Shown here piece after piece: positions 8,583 to 16,820 of a stretch of DNA of 39,221 bases. The notes below the pieces were generated by a model, which had not been told where the DNA came from, made no database searches, and saw only the letters and a list, made by a program, of their open reading frames with translations. Each line of letters opens with the position of its first letter. The first letter of the stretch is position 1. Source of the stretch: CAWUIH01 sp963922495 (GTDB lineage: Bacteria > Pseudomonadota > Gammaproteobacteria > Coxiellales > Coxiellaceae); assembly GCA_963922495.1 (NCBI GenBank), contig CAWUIH010000012.1, forward strand, positions 1-39,221. Reading direction: 5' to 3'. The translations under genes were made by a program, and so were the position numbers.

Positions 8583-9140
8583 TCAGTGATTCGGAGTGGA
8601 TGTTATTTTTATGGTGATGTCCCCAATTTGATCAGGCAATGAAGCGATCGTATGTTTAAGTTTTCTCAGGAGTATGGGCTTTATCCATGGGTGGAGTTTT
8701 TTTAGATAAAACGGTAGCTGGTTTTGTGCTGTCAATGCCTGCTTGAAAGTATCATAATGTCCGATTGTCACTTCATACCAGAATTTATGATGCTGGCGAG
8801 AGCTTAAAATATTTGCAGTTTTCTGCAAATTATGGTCGTTGATAAACTGAATGATATGATGATAGTTGTGACTGCCGGTCAGTTGTATGGTAAATTGTTT
8901 CGTAATCATTGACGTCGAGGGATGGCGAGTCGGTGTCAGCTGCCGTGTCATTTTTTTCACCTGGGGTAGTAATTGTGATGCCTTTTCAAAGTGGCGATCA
9001 TAGCGATGTATGCCTTGAATACTCGCGTTGTGACGATAGCTTAAATAAGCAACCACAATAATTAACACGATGATGGCTAACCATCTGATTTTGCCTGTTT
9101 GTCGTGGTTTTTGAAATTGCGTTGATTGATTGTCTTCCAT
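8583..9140 (-). CDS. damX: DamX-like SPOR-domain inner membrane protein
   Basis: The 185-residue product has a short cytoplasmic tail, one membrane segment at about residues 19-37 (WLAIIVLIIVVAYL) and a periplasmic part. The C-terminal region, about 83-155, matches the SPOR pattern: FTIQLTGS at the start, FINDHNL, FWYEVTIGHYDTFKQALTA and a closing PWIKPI as in DamX proteins. SPOR domains bind denuded glycan strands at the division septum. Its place right after aroK-aroB is the conserved position of damX, which supports the name. It is far shorter than E. coli DamX (428 residues) because the long Gln/Pro-rich periplasmic linker is reduced to some 45 residues. The linker and SPOR region are rich in His. 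Confidence 0.75.
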   Translation of the reverse strand: MEDNQSTQFQKPRQTGKIRWLAIIVLIIVVAYLSYRHNASIQGIHRYDRHFEKASQLLPQVKKMTRQLTPTRHPSTSMITKQFTIQLTGSHNYHHIIQFINDHNLQKTANILSSRQHHKFWYEVTIGHYDTFKQALTAQNQLPFYLKKLHPWIKPILLRKLKHTIASLPDQIGDITIKITSTPNH

Positions 9141-9170
9141 TTCATTTTAGTCATCTGGTGAGACATGGAG

Positions 9171-10244
9171 TTACGATTTACATACCGCTTCAAGTTCTGA
9201 CGGTGACACATTGTCGCAGATAACGGCATGCCCAACACGCTGCAATAAGATAAATCGTAACTGGTTATTAAACACTTTTTTATCATATTGCATGGCACTG
9301 ATAAAGTGATTGAGGTTGATGTCTCTGGGTAATGCATATGGAAGGTTGTAATGTTTTAGAAGGTCAATTATGCGTTGCGTTTCTGAAAATCCGTATTTCA
9401 ATTGCGATAATTTTGCTGCTAATACCACGCCGATAGCGACTGCTTCGCCATGCAGCCACTTACCGTAGCCAGAAATATTTTCCAGAGCATGGCCAAATGT
9501 ATGACCCAAATTTAGTAGGGCGCGCTGACCTGATAATTCTTTCTCATCTTGTACCACAATATCGCGCTTTATGCGACAGGCATGATAAATAACTTCAACC
9601 AGCAAATTGTGATCACCTGAGATGATATCCGCCGCATTTTTTTCTAGCATTGAAAAAAAGTCTGCATCTGTCAGCAATGCGGCTTTGATAATTTCAGCCA
9701 TTCCTGTAGAAAATTCACGCGTTGGCAATGTTTGCAGCGTATCGATGTCAATGATAACTGCCTGTGGTTGATGAAATGCTCCAATCATATTTTTGCCAAT
9801 TGGGTGATTAATGGCGGTTTTCCCGCCAATTGAGGCATCAACTTGTGCCAATAAACTAGTGGGTACCTGGATAAAATGCACGCCCCGTTGATAACAAGCG
9901 GCCGCAAATCCAACCACATCACCAATTACGCCACCGCCCACAGCGATAAGCGTAGTGTCTCGGTGATGCTTATTTTTTAGTAGTGAATCGATGATACGTT
10001 TCCAGGAATCAAAGGTTTTATGTGCTTCACCGTCGGGAAGTACTAGAGTATCAACATGACTCGGTTGGCACGCTGCGGCGACTGATTGCGCATAATTACA
10101 GGGGATATTGTCGCTTGTTACTAGCATGAATTTGTTTCCGGTCAAATGCTTATTAAAAATTGTATTTTTATTTATAAGACTTTTACCAATATAAATTGGG
10201 TAAGAATTTTCTATAGTATGTACCATCAATTTTTTTGTAATCAT
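9171..10244 (-). CDS. aroB: 3-dehydroquinate synthase
   Basis: The enzyme converts DAHP to 3-dehydroquinate, the second step of the shikimate pathway, using NAD and a divalent metal. The 357 residues include the family landmarks DGEAHKT near 72, the NAD-binding GGGVIGDVVGFAAACYQRG near 103, PTSLLAQVDASIGGKTAIN near 128, and GMAEIIKAALL with the metal Glu near 181. The other metal ligands appear as LNLGHTFGHALE and LHGEAVAIG in the second half. The ATG overlaps the aroK stop by four bases (ATGA), a typical coupled start. It is part of the leftward pilMNOQ-aroKB-damX run. Confidence 0.96.
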   Translation of the reverse strand: MITKKLMVHTIENSYPIYIGKSLINKNTIFNKHLTGNKFMLVTSDNIPCNYAQSVAAACQPSHVDTLVLPDGEAHKTFDSWKRIIDSLLKNKHHRDTTLIAVGGGVIGDVVGFAAACYQRGVHFIQVPTSLLAQVDASIGGKTAINHPIGKNMIGAFHQPQAVIIDIDTLQTLPTREFSTGMAEIIKAALLTDADFFSMLEKNAADIISGDHNLLVEVIYHACRIKRDIVVQDEKELSGQRALLNLGHTFGHALENISGYGKWLHGEAVAIGVVLAAKLSQLKYGFSETQRIIDLLKHYNLPYALPRDINLNHFISAMQYDKKVFNNQLRFILLQRVGHAVICDNVSPSELEAVCKS

Positions 10245-10759
10245 TTTTTTAAACGCTTTATGATTTCGGTGGTGATTTCTTCAGGTGTTAATTCATCAGT
10301 TATAATTATCAAATCTGCAATTTTTGCATATAGTGGCGCTCGTGAAAAGTAGAGTTTTTCAAATTTTTTAGGCATATAGTTTTTCAAAAACATCGGTCGT
10401 GTTTCTATTTTTTTAGTAATACGGTTTAGTTGAGATTTGATGGAAGTTTTTAGGTAAACAATCTGGCCATTTTCGTTTAAGAGTTCACGGTTAAGATCGC
10501 GTACCACCGTGCCGCCGCCTGTTGCAAGTATAATGCCACGCAGTTTTGTTAATTGTTTGATGATGTTGGACTCGCGTTGACGAAAACCAGACTCTCCCTC
10601 TTTTTCAAAAATCCATGGGATATCCACTCCAGTCGATTTTTCAATCTCAGCATCGCTATCAAAAAATGGTAACTTTAGATTTTTAGATAACAATCGCCCG
10701 ACCGAGGTTTTTCCCGAGCCCATCGGTCCAATTAAATAGATATTCTGTATGGATTTCAC
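10241..10759 (-). CDS. aroK: Shikimate kinase
   Basis: This 172-residue P-loop kinase phosphorylates shikimate with ATP. The Walker A GPMGSGKT spans residues 11-18, the substrate-binding DSDAEIEK follows near 35, and the ATGGGTV loop near 79 completes the site. The lid contains ETRPMFLK near 119. Its length is standard for AroK. The start is four bases after the pilQ stop, so it is probably read through from the pil genes. The gene pair aroK-aroB downstream of pilQ is conserved in many gammaproteobacteria. Confidence 0.95.
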   Translation of the reverse strand: MKSIQNIYLIGPMGSGKTSVGRLLSKNLKLPFFDSDAEIEKSTGVDIPWIFEKEGESGFRQRESNIIKQLTKLRGIILATGGGTVVRDLNRELLNENGQIVYLKTSIKSQLNRITKKIETRPMFLKNYMPKKFEKLYFSRAPLYAKIADLIIITDELTPEEITTEIIKRLKK

Positions 10760-10763
10760 TATG

Positions 10764-11741
10764 TTATGAATCCTTCTGTAATATTTGTGGAGTTACAAAA
10801 ATTAATAACTCATTACGATGTTGTATTCTTTTTCGGTGTCTAAATAGTGCGCCTATCAAAGGCAACTTGCGTAGCAGAGGTATTCCTGTTTCAGTGCGTT
10901 CGATGCTCGTTTCAAAAATACCTCCCAAAACCACAGTCTCTCCATTTCCAACGCTGACTTGTGTTGTTATTTGTCGAGTTGTAATCACGGGGCTACCATT
11001 AAAAGTTGCTTCGCTAATTTTATCCTGATTAACCTCAAGATGTAAAAGAATCCGTCGTTTTGGCAGAAGAATTGGAGTTGCTTTAAGCCGTAAAGTTGCT
11101 TTTTTAAATGAAATGCTGGTGTTCCCCTCGCCAGTTTTTTCCTGATAAGGCACTTCCTCACCAGATTCAATCACGGCGGTTTGGCGGCTCAGTGTCATCA
11201 GTATTGGGCGTGAGATAATGCGGGCATACCCTTGTTCGGCAAGTGCATCAAGAGTGATATTGAGCCGCCGTTGTGTCGCCAGAGACAGGATCGGAATATC
11301 TATCGTATTTGAATTCTGCGAATAGTCAGTGCTTGCTGCAGTAGCGTGTTTGGCGCTGCTGCCAAATATTATTCCTAGAGAACGCAGTGCTTGGGTATTC
11401 ACACTGACTAATTGCGCCTTGATAAGTATCTGCGTGTTTGGCAAATCGACTTGGTGGATGATCCGCTTAATCAGTGCAATTTTTTTGGCAGTAGTGTAAA
11501 CCAAGACCTGGTTATTGCGTTTGTCGGCACTGAGTTGTGCTTTTCCGTCTTGTGGAGGCAGGCTGTGGCTCAGTAGAGTTACCACCTGGGTTGCAGTGGC
11601 ATATTTCAGCGGAAAGATAACCATCTCTTGCTTGGAATCCGGTTTTGTGGCCTGCTCTGGCCAGATAAAGGGATTTCTCGCCACAGCGAAATTACAGAAA
11701 AATGATAATATATAAATTATGAATATATATTTATGAACCAT
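10764..11741 (-). CDS. pilQ: Short secretin of type IVa pilus / competence type (PilQ, HofQ-like)
   Basis: The product is an outer-membrane secretin of 325 residues with a signal peptide (cleavage probable after AVA near residue 21). An N0/N1-type module at about 40-100 (VIFPLKYATATQVVTLL, LPPQDGKAQLSADKRNNQVLVYTT) is followed by the secretin core. The core ends with the classic GNGETVVLGGIFETS and RKLPLIGALFRHR motifs and the strand LLIFVTPQIL. PilQ proteins are usually about 700 residues and carry AMIN repeats for peptidoglycan binding; those are missing, so this resembles HofQ or ComE-type DNA-uptake secretins. It overlaps pilO by 11 bases. Given the short form and the lack of pilP, a role in DNA uptake or a relic function is likelier than full twitching pili. 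Confidence 0.85.
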   Translation of the reverse strand: MVHKYIFIIYILSFFCNFAVARNPFIWPEQATKPDSKQEMVIFPLKYATATQVVTLLSHSLPPQDGKAQLSADKRNNQVLVYTTAKKIALIKRIIHQVDLPNTQILIKAQLVSVNTQALRSLGIIFGSSAKHATAASTDYSQNSNTIDIPILSLATQRRLNITLDALAEQGYARIISRPILMTLSRQTAVIESGEEVPYQEKTGEGNTSISFKKATLRLKATPILLPKRRILLHLEVNQDKISEATFNGSPVITTRQITTQVSVGNGETVVLGGIFETSIERTETGIPLLRKLPLIGALFRHRKRIQHRNELLIFVTPQILQKDS

Positions 11742-12189
11742 GAAATAATATCCTCAGATTAATGCCTTTTTTAGTACTGTTTATTGTAATAGATTGTATT
11801 TTTATTAACCCAAATTGCGCCAGTAGATTAACTAACAAGCATTGTGTTGCTGAATAATTCCCTGTAGCGACCAAAGAGATTTGAGACTTATTGAATTTAG
11901 TATTTGTGGAGACTGGGGATTTAATTTTTATTGTGCTCGTAGCAAAATGACAGTGAAAAGTGATTTTTTGCGCCACATTCATCAACTCGTTACTGTCAAT
12001 GTCTGCTGTAATAAGTTTCTTAGGGTGCAATTCGAGATAATATTTATCTTTGCTGATTTTGTGAGCTATTCGATAGATCTCACTATTTGATTGTTTGATT
12101 TCATTTCGCTTTAAGACGATAAAGTAAAAATATCCTAACAAAAATAGTATTAAATTAATTAGTATTAAGTTAGTGATTTTTGTTTTCAT
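11731..12189 (-). CDS. pilO: PilO-like pilus assembly inner membrane protein
   Basis: The 152-residue protein has an N-terminal membrane anchor at about residues 7-25 and a small periplasmic domain with a beta-alpha-beta layout that fits the PilO/GspM ferredoxin-like fold (ISLVATGNYSATQCLLVNLLAQFG near 103-126). Sequence similarity to named PilO proteins is weak, and the call leans on its position between pilN and pilQ. It is shorter than usual PilO (about 200) and close to HofO. The gene overlaps pilN by 20 bases and pilQ by 11. No separate pilP gene exists between it and pilQ. Confidence 0.65.
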   Translation of the reverse strand: MKTKITNLILINLILFLLGYFYFIVLKRNEIKQSNSEIYRIAHKISKDKYYLELHPKKLITADIDSNELMNVAQKITFHCHFATSTIKIKSPVSTNTKFNKSQISLVATGNYSATQCLLVNLLAQFGLIKIQSITINSTKKGINLRILFHGS

Positions 12190-12679
12190 GATATAACAGA
12201 AAAGAAAATTTTATAGTTTTCTTGTTAAAGATATGAGTTAATAAAATTTTTTTGAAATTACGACTATGTTTTATTGCTGTAAGTAATTGATGAATCGTTT
12301 CGTCATTGTATGTTTCGGCATCTAAGGCCCAATTTTTATTGCTGACCTTCAAAGTATTTATTTTACAGTGAGGCGGTATATTATTTAATACGGATAAAAT
12401 TGCTCGATAGAGACAATGATTTTCTGATTTAAGTTGTTGTTTTGTTTCAGTTTGATGTTGTTGTTGGATCAGTTGCTGGTATTTACGCTGCAGTGGTAAG
12501 TAAATTTTTTTGAGAGTTTTTAGGCTTTTATTATTTTTGGCGGTACGTTTGTGAAGAGGTTGTGCTAAGTAGGTTAAAGTAGTGACTTGTAGGCTTGACA
12601 TAGAGATAATAATAATTATTAAAATGTAGTAATTTTTTTTGTGTTGTTGTTGGCGCCAGGGCAGTAAATTAATGTCCAC
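12170..12679 (-). CDS. pilN: PilN-like pilus assembly protein
   Basis: The start MDINLLPWRQQQ is the hallmark of PilN, the segment that docks into the groove of cytoplasmic PilM. A membrane helix follows at about residues 17-36, then a periplasmic coiled coil (about 45-90, rich in Gln and Lys) and a small globular end. The length of 169 is near that of typical PilN (about 190). It overlaps pilM by 11 bases and pilO by 20, consistent with one translational unit. With PilM and PilO it would form the inner alignment complex of a type IVa pilus or DNA-uptake machine. Confidence 0.82.
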   Translation of the reverse strand: MDINLLPWRQQQHKKNYYILIIIIISMSSLQVTTLTYLAQPLHKRTAKNNKSLKTLKKIYLPLQRKYQQLIQQQHQTETKQQLKSENHCLYRAILSVLNNIPPHCKINTLKVSNKNWALDAETYNDETIHQLLTAIKHSRNFKKILLTHIFNKKTIKFSFLLYHENKNH

Positions 12680-13481
12680 TTAACCATCCCCAATTAGATA
12701 AGCAGAAACTGATATATCGTGAACTATTCGTTAAATATTTTTTTAAGTTTTGATTGCAAGGTATAGGAAAAGTCAGGGTTTTATGTTCCTCAGCAAGTTG
12801 TTTCTCTAGTGAGTAAATAGTTATGGGTGATCGCAGTGAGGAATCATAATTATTTTTACCTAGTGCGTCATCTAGTTTGGCCTGAAAATGCTGTGGTGGT
12901 GCATTTTCTATGTTTGTTATTATTTTAGGTTTTTCTACTGTAAGCATATAAAAATTATCATCTTTTTTTGCTACTATTATCGTTTTTTTTGTATCTGAGG
13001 AGTGCTTTAAAAAACACGGTAACCGCGCCAAGGCGCAAATATCAATGTCAATACAACGTAACCGTAATTTTAATTTTGAGAATAAAGCTGTTAGCATTTC
13101 AAGGTAATTTTTATCAGCTACAAATAATGAATTGTGATGAAAATCAAAATATAGCGGGTCGCTTTTGATATTCAATTGTGTCGTGATATATTTTTTCAGA
13201 TATTTTTGCTGCTCTTTTTCAGAGAGTTTACTCTCGATTGAGAGCGTGTGATGCAGAATTTTTTGATAGGGGTAACCGACTACGATTGGTTCAGAGTGGT
13301 AATTAAGCGCATGCTTTACTTGGAGTAACTTTTCTTGCAGAATTTCAAATTGACCGTTATGACGGTAGTCTAAAATTTCATCAATTTCAATCTCTTTTTT
13401 TGTCATAAAGGATTTAGTGACAACAATATTGTTGTCAAAGATAGCAATTCCAAGTTGCTTTCTGGCGCGTAGAAAAAACAT
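12669..13481 (-). CDS. pilM: PilM-like actin-fold pilus assembly protein, divergent
   Basis: The 270-residue protein occupies the pilM position and begins with a PilM-like strand set (KQLGIAIFDNNIVVTKSF). The segment SEKEQQKYLKKYITTQLN near 97-114 corresponds to the helix after the conserved Pro region in PilM, and YFDFHH follows as in that family. It is much shorter than standard PilM (about 350) and lacks an obvious second ATP-binding loop, so it resembles HofM. The end, residues about 240-270, is Cys/Trp/Ser-rich. It is the first gene of the leftward run, head to head with the ruined mrcA, the same arrangement as in intact gammaproteobacterial genomes. Confidence 0.7.
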   Translation of the reverse strand: MFFLRARKQLGIAIFDNNIVVTKSFMTKKEIEIDEILDYRHNGQFEILQEKLLQVKHALNYHSEPIVVGYPYQKILHHTLSIESKLSEKEQQKYLKKYITTQLNIKSDPLYFDFHHNSLFVADKNYLEMLTALFSKLKLRLRCIDIDICALARLPCFLKHSSDTKKTIIVAKKDDNFYMLTVEKPKIITNIENAPPQHFQAKLDDALGKNNYDSSLRSPITIYSLEKQLAEEHKTLTFPIPCNQNLKKYLTNSSRYISFCLSNWGWLSGH

Positions 13482-13545
13482 GGTTGTTAGTTTAATGCGA
13501 TTGAATAAATCTACAATACCGTAGTTGTCATGCTAAACGTGCACC

Positions 13546-14155
13546 ACGAAAAAATTTAGTAAATTTTTTGCTCATGTCTTATGGGCCGGTTTTAGTCTTT
13601 TTTTCACTATTGTTATTATCTTGGTAGCTCTCTTTACGTATACTGAGATTGTTTTACCCGATACAAATTGCTAACGGCTATGCGGTTTTTGCCAATGGTG
13701 GTTTCCGAATTAATCCGTATTTTATCATGCGTATCGTCGATCAACATAATCAAGTGATTTATCAAGCAGAGCCGCAAGTAGTCTGTGTCGATTGCATTGT
13801 GCAATCAGATGACACGGCTGGATTAGAGCGATCTCTTGCTCCACAGATTGTCGATGTCCAAAATACTTATCTCATGACTTATGGTGCGCAAGCTGCTTTG
13901 CCCATCTGGATTAATTTTATGCGTCAGTATCTTAAAGAGTCAGCCACCGGCAACGATGCCGCAACTACCGGGGTTGGTGATGGTGCGTATTAATCCGAAC
14001 AGTGGGTTTGCTGGCACGCCCGAGACAGGCGCATGCGCGATTTGAGTGATTCCGTCAAGCCTTACGCACCCACGCAATACGATGCTACAACCGACGAGAC
14101 CGCAACCGGTGGCGATTCTGATACTCTTCTTGACGAAGAAGATCACCTATCTTAA
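13546..14155 (+). pseudogene. mrcA: Remnant of mrcA (penicillin-binding protein 1A)
   Basis: Three frames together carry pieces of PBP1A. From 13549 one frame reads KKFSKFFAHVLWAG and on to YTEIVLPD, the N-terminal membrane anchor, but the expected ATG at 13546 is ACG and a stop is just upstream. At about 13655 the sequence jumps to PIQIANGYAVFANGGF, which in PBP1A lies after the transpeptidase SxxK and SxN motifs, so the whole glycosyltransferase domain and most of the transpeptidase are deleted. A second deletion joins NTYLMT to YGAQAALPIW and removes the KTG region. The tail VMVRINPNSGFAGTPETG is in another frame, and the last acidic piece, YAPTQYDATTDE to the stop at 14155, in yet another. 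Position opposite pilM is the conserved mrcA locus. Function is lost. Confidence 0.88.
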
Positions 14156-14190
14156 TATTTTTTTAATCTGCTGCGGTTAAAGTAATATAC

Positions 14191-16119
14191 ATGAGAAACC
14201 ATGATCGAAAACAACAAAGCCAAAATCCATTCCAGCACGTTGCTATTTCTAGTAGGCGTAGTGACTGTCTAGCACGCTCCTTTGCTACTTGGCTGGTGTG
14301 TCAGCAACGTTATGGTGAGGGTGCAGTTAAACAAAAAGCTGCGGAGGTGATTTCTGATCTTAGAGCCTCCGATGGTGGAGATGTTAAAACAGCTACTGAG
14401 AAACAAAACGATCAAATCGAAAATCTTATACCATTGTTACGCAATAAAGCAGCAGAATTGTTTTCTGAGGATGAATTCTTATCTGGAGGTGAATTATTAT
14501 CTGTAGATGAATTCTTAGCTGAAGGTCCGCGCTCCGGCCAAGGTAGCTCAAATTCGGGTACTAATTACTTGCAAAATTTCTTGAATGAATATACGTCGTG
14601 GAAACAAAGTCCTGATCAATATGCTAACAATTCGGCATATTGTTTTAGGGACCCTGTTTTTATTGAACAATTTAAAAAAGTTCAAAATTTATCAGAAACA
14701 GATCGAAATAGACAACTCAAAGATTTTTGGGAGGAACAAGATGGTTATGAAGCATATGCCGAAATAATACGTGGAAAAGAGGGGAGCAGTCGATTTCTTG
14801 ATGCAGATATTTTAGGTTATTTTAAAAAAAAATATCGTATAAGTTTTAAGGTTTATTTGCTAGATAAAACAGGCGCTTATATTGAGAAACCTATGTCTCT
14901 GTCATCTCAAGATCAACCTACCGTGCACCTTGCACATGTTAACTTGAGTGAAGTGCAGAAAACCAAGAGAGAAGATATTGATTTTAAAAAACTTAACAGT
15001 AGAGCCAATCATTTTGAATTACTGTTACCACAAGGTGAGAACTTCCAAAATATCACGCTTCGTAATCAGTTAACACCGAATCATTCGGCGAAAACTTCTC
15101 AAGATTGGCGTGCAAATAAGAACAAGGCCGCGGCACAGCGCTTTGGTTTGAATAAAGAGCAGGCGGAAAAATACCGTACGGCTTTTGAGGAAAAAAAATC
15201 AGAGCAAAATCTTAGTCCAGAATGGAAAGAAGGCTACGCGCTTTCGCACGTAATTCTCCCTTCTAAGGCCCAAAAAGAACCTAAGATAGATTGCAATAAG
15301 TTTGCTAAGGTATTTGAGGCCCGAAAAGTAGAGGCTGCGAAAAAAGGCCATGAAGATAAAAGCGATATCATAGCAGTTGCCCGTCACTGGTTAGATACGG
15401 TTACTGTTAAAGAAAACGCTTATCTATTTCATGGTCAAAACTTTAAAGCTGATGATATCAAGCAAAACTATGCACGTGTCATTCAAGTTGTAGACTTACT
15501 GACTCAGGAAAAGGGCGGTATTGGTAAAACTTTTCCTGAAGCGTACCACATTGAATTCTCTAAAAAACCTCAGCTATTCGTTGATCTCGCCGCTCAAATG
15601 GAGCATGATAAGCGTTTTGCAGCAGTAGCGAGACAAACAAATGTCAAGCACAGGCCATCTTCCGAAAAACTTTATGCTGGTAGCTTCGAATTTACAAAAG
15701 CATGTGATCCCAGGTCACAGCAACCCCCGGAAACCCTAGGGACAATCGAATATAGTATTCAAAAGCCAGTAGCAGCTGCTGAAGAGTTTAGTTTCAGTTT
15801 GAACTGCAAAAAAGAAGATCGCTTCGAGTGCTATCAAAAACTGGCAGCTACTTGGATAAAACTTTACCCAAACCAAAATTCAGTTACCATTGAAGAATTT
15901 AAGCCACGTGATGCCAAACACATTTTCACACAAGCATTTGCACAACAAGGAATTAAAGTAATTATAAACGATTCCTCTGATGGCTTGTCGTTTCATGGTA
16001 ATGGTGGCGGAAGACACCGACTTTTTGTTGATCAGAGCCTGAGTGGTTCTAGAAAGGAACCCAAAACTCCTGACTCTCAAGGAAGAGATCAAAAAGTTCC
16101 TACCTTCAGTGGTGGATAA
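14191..16119 (+). CDS. Large OTU-like cysteine protease, probable host-directed effector
   Basis: The 642-residue protein has no signal peptide or membrane segment. SDCLARSFATWL at 24-35 resembles the OTU nucleophile motif (Asp-Cys-Leu, Cys26). FLDADILGYFKKKYRISFKVYL at 202-223 fits the OTU helix and strand before the active-site histidine, and NHFELLLP at 273-280 (His274) matches the final OTU strand. A long insertion at about 45-180 separates the Cys box from the rest and holds a short acidic repeat (SEDEFL and SVDEFL near 92-108). The C-terminal 350 residues contain no domain I can name; they are charged, helical and partly repetitive in style (HIEFSKKPQLFVDLAAQM near 453). OTU proteases remove ubiquitin, a eukaryotic substrate, so an injected effector is a fair inference. 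The ribosome binding site is weak. The gene abuts the mrcA wreck and is tail to tail with the next gene. Confidence 0.6.
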   Translation: MRNHDRKQQSQNPFQHVAISSRRSDCLARSFATWLVCQQRYGEGAVKQKAAEVISDLRASDGGDVKTATEKQNDQIENLIPLLRNKAAELFSEDEFLSGGELLSVDEFLAEGPRSGQGSSNSGTNYLQNFLNEYTSWKQSPDQYANNSAYCFRDPVFIEQFKKVQNLSETDRNRQLKDFWEEQDGYEAYAEIIRGKEGSSRFLDADILGYFKKKYRISFKVYLLDKTGAYIEKPMSLSSQDQPTVHLAHVNLSEVQKTKREDIDFKKLNSRANHFELLLPQGENFQNITLRNQLTPNHSAKTSQDWRANKNKAAAQRFGLNKEQAEKYRTAFEEKKSEQNLSPEWKEGYALSHVILPSKAQKEPKIDCNKFAKVFEARKVEAAKKGHEDKSDIIAVARHWLDTVTVKENAYLFHGQNFKADDIKQNYARVIQVVDLLTQEKGGIGKTFPEAYHIEFSKKPQLFVDLAAQMEHDKRFAAVARQTNVKHRPSSEKLYAGSFEFTKACDPRSQQPPETLGTIEYSIQKPVAAAEEFSFSLNCKKEDRFECYQKLAATWIKLYPNQNSVTIEEFKPRDAKHIFTQAFAQQGIKVIINDSSDGLSFHGNGGGRHRLFVDQSLSGSRKEPKTPDSQGRDQKVPTFSGG

Positions 16120-16127
16120 ATCTAAAG

Positions 16128-16820
16128 CTACCTTGGTGATGCTGCGATATCATGTTCAGTATGTACAACGGGAACTTCAATTTCTGTCCCAAAAAGTTTA
16201 TCTAAATACGTGAAGGTGGAAGCATAGTTACCGCGAGCCATTGAATGATGCAGTGTATGGTGGCGAGTGTTGCATAGAAAAGGAAAATATTTCAAGAGTT
16301 TGACGGGTGTATTTGAGTGAATGTTGAGTTCGCGCGCGGTGCGGTAAAAAGCGTAACACCACACAATATATGCACTCACGCTGTTGTCTAACATGATAAT
16401 AATGGCAAATGCAAAAATAATCCCGAGAGTGCCTCCCATCCATTCCAGCGGATGGGCATAGATAAAGTCCATCGGGAAAGGAATATGTGCCTTATGGTGA
16501 ATGCGATGAACACGACGCAACATGGTTTTATTCTTATGCAAGAAGCGATGCCAGAAATAAAACAGCATGTCATCACAAAACATAATAAAAACAAACTGTA
16601 GCACAAAAGCAGTGAGTCCAGGCCATTTGATAGGAAAATATTGATGAAAGGCCAGCGTGCCAAAAAACGACAGCGCCAGCAGCATAGCCGTATTTACCAA
16701 GATTAATGGTACTCTTTTATAGAACGTTTTTTTATCACCATAACGGCAAAAGTAGGTGTAAATAAACCCAAGTATAGCCAGTGACGAAAAAATGATTAGG
16801 GTAATGGTGCTGACGAACAT
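16128..16820 (-). CDS. Sterol desaturase / fatty acid hydroxylase family membrane enzyme
   Basis: The 230-residue integral membrane protein carries the eight-histidine di-iron pattern of the family: HRFLH at 91-95, HRIHH at 105-109 and HHTLHH at 186-191, with HS near 167-168. Four hydrophobic segments surround them. Such enzymes hydroxylate or desaturate lipids using oxygen; the substrate cannot be told from sequence. The ATG at 16820 has a good AAAGGA ribosome binding site five bases upstream, inside the end of hemL, so the 25-base overlap with hemL is real and suggests translational coupling. Confidence 0.85.
   Translation of the reverse strand: MFVSTITLIIFSSLAILGFIYTYFCRYGDKKTFYKRVPLILVNTAMLLALSFFGTLAFHQYFPIKWPGLTAFVLQFVFIMFCDDMLFYFWHRFLHKNKTMLRRVHRIHHKAHIPFPMDFIYAHPLEWMGGTLGIIFAFAIIIMLDNSVSAYIVWCYAFYRTARELNIHSNTPVKLLKYFPFLCNTRHHTLHHSMARGNYASTFTYLDKLFGTEIEVPVVHTEHDIAASPR

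Noticed and set aside
13649..13993. 114-codon open frame as a small intact gene
   Set aside because: Its product is two fused fragments of PBP1A with neighbouring fragments in other frames; it is a pseudogene piece.
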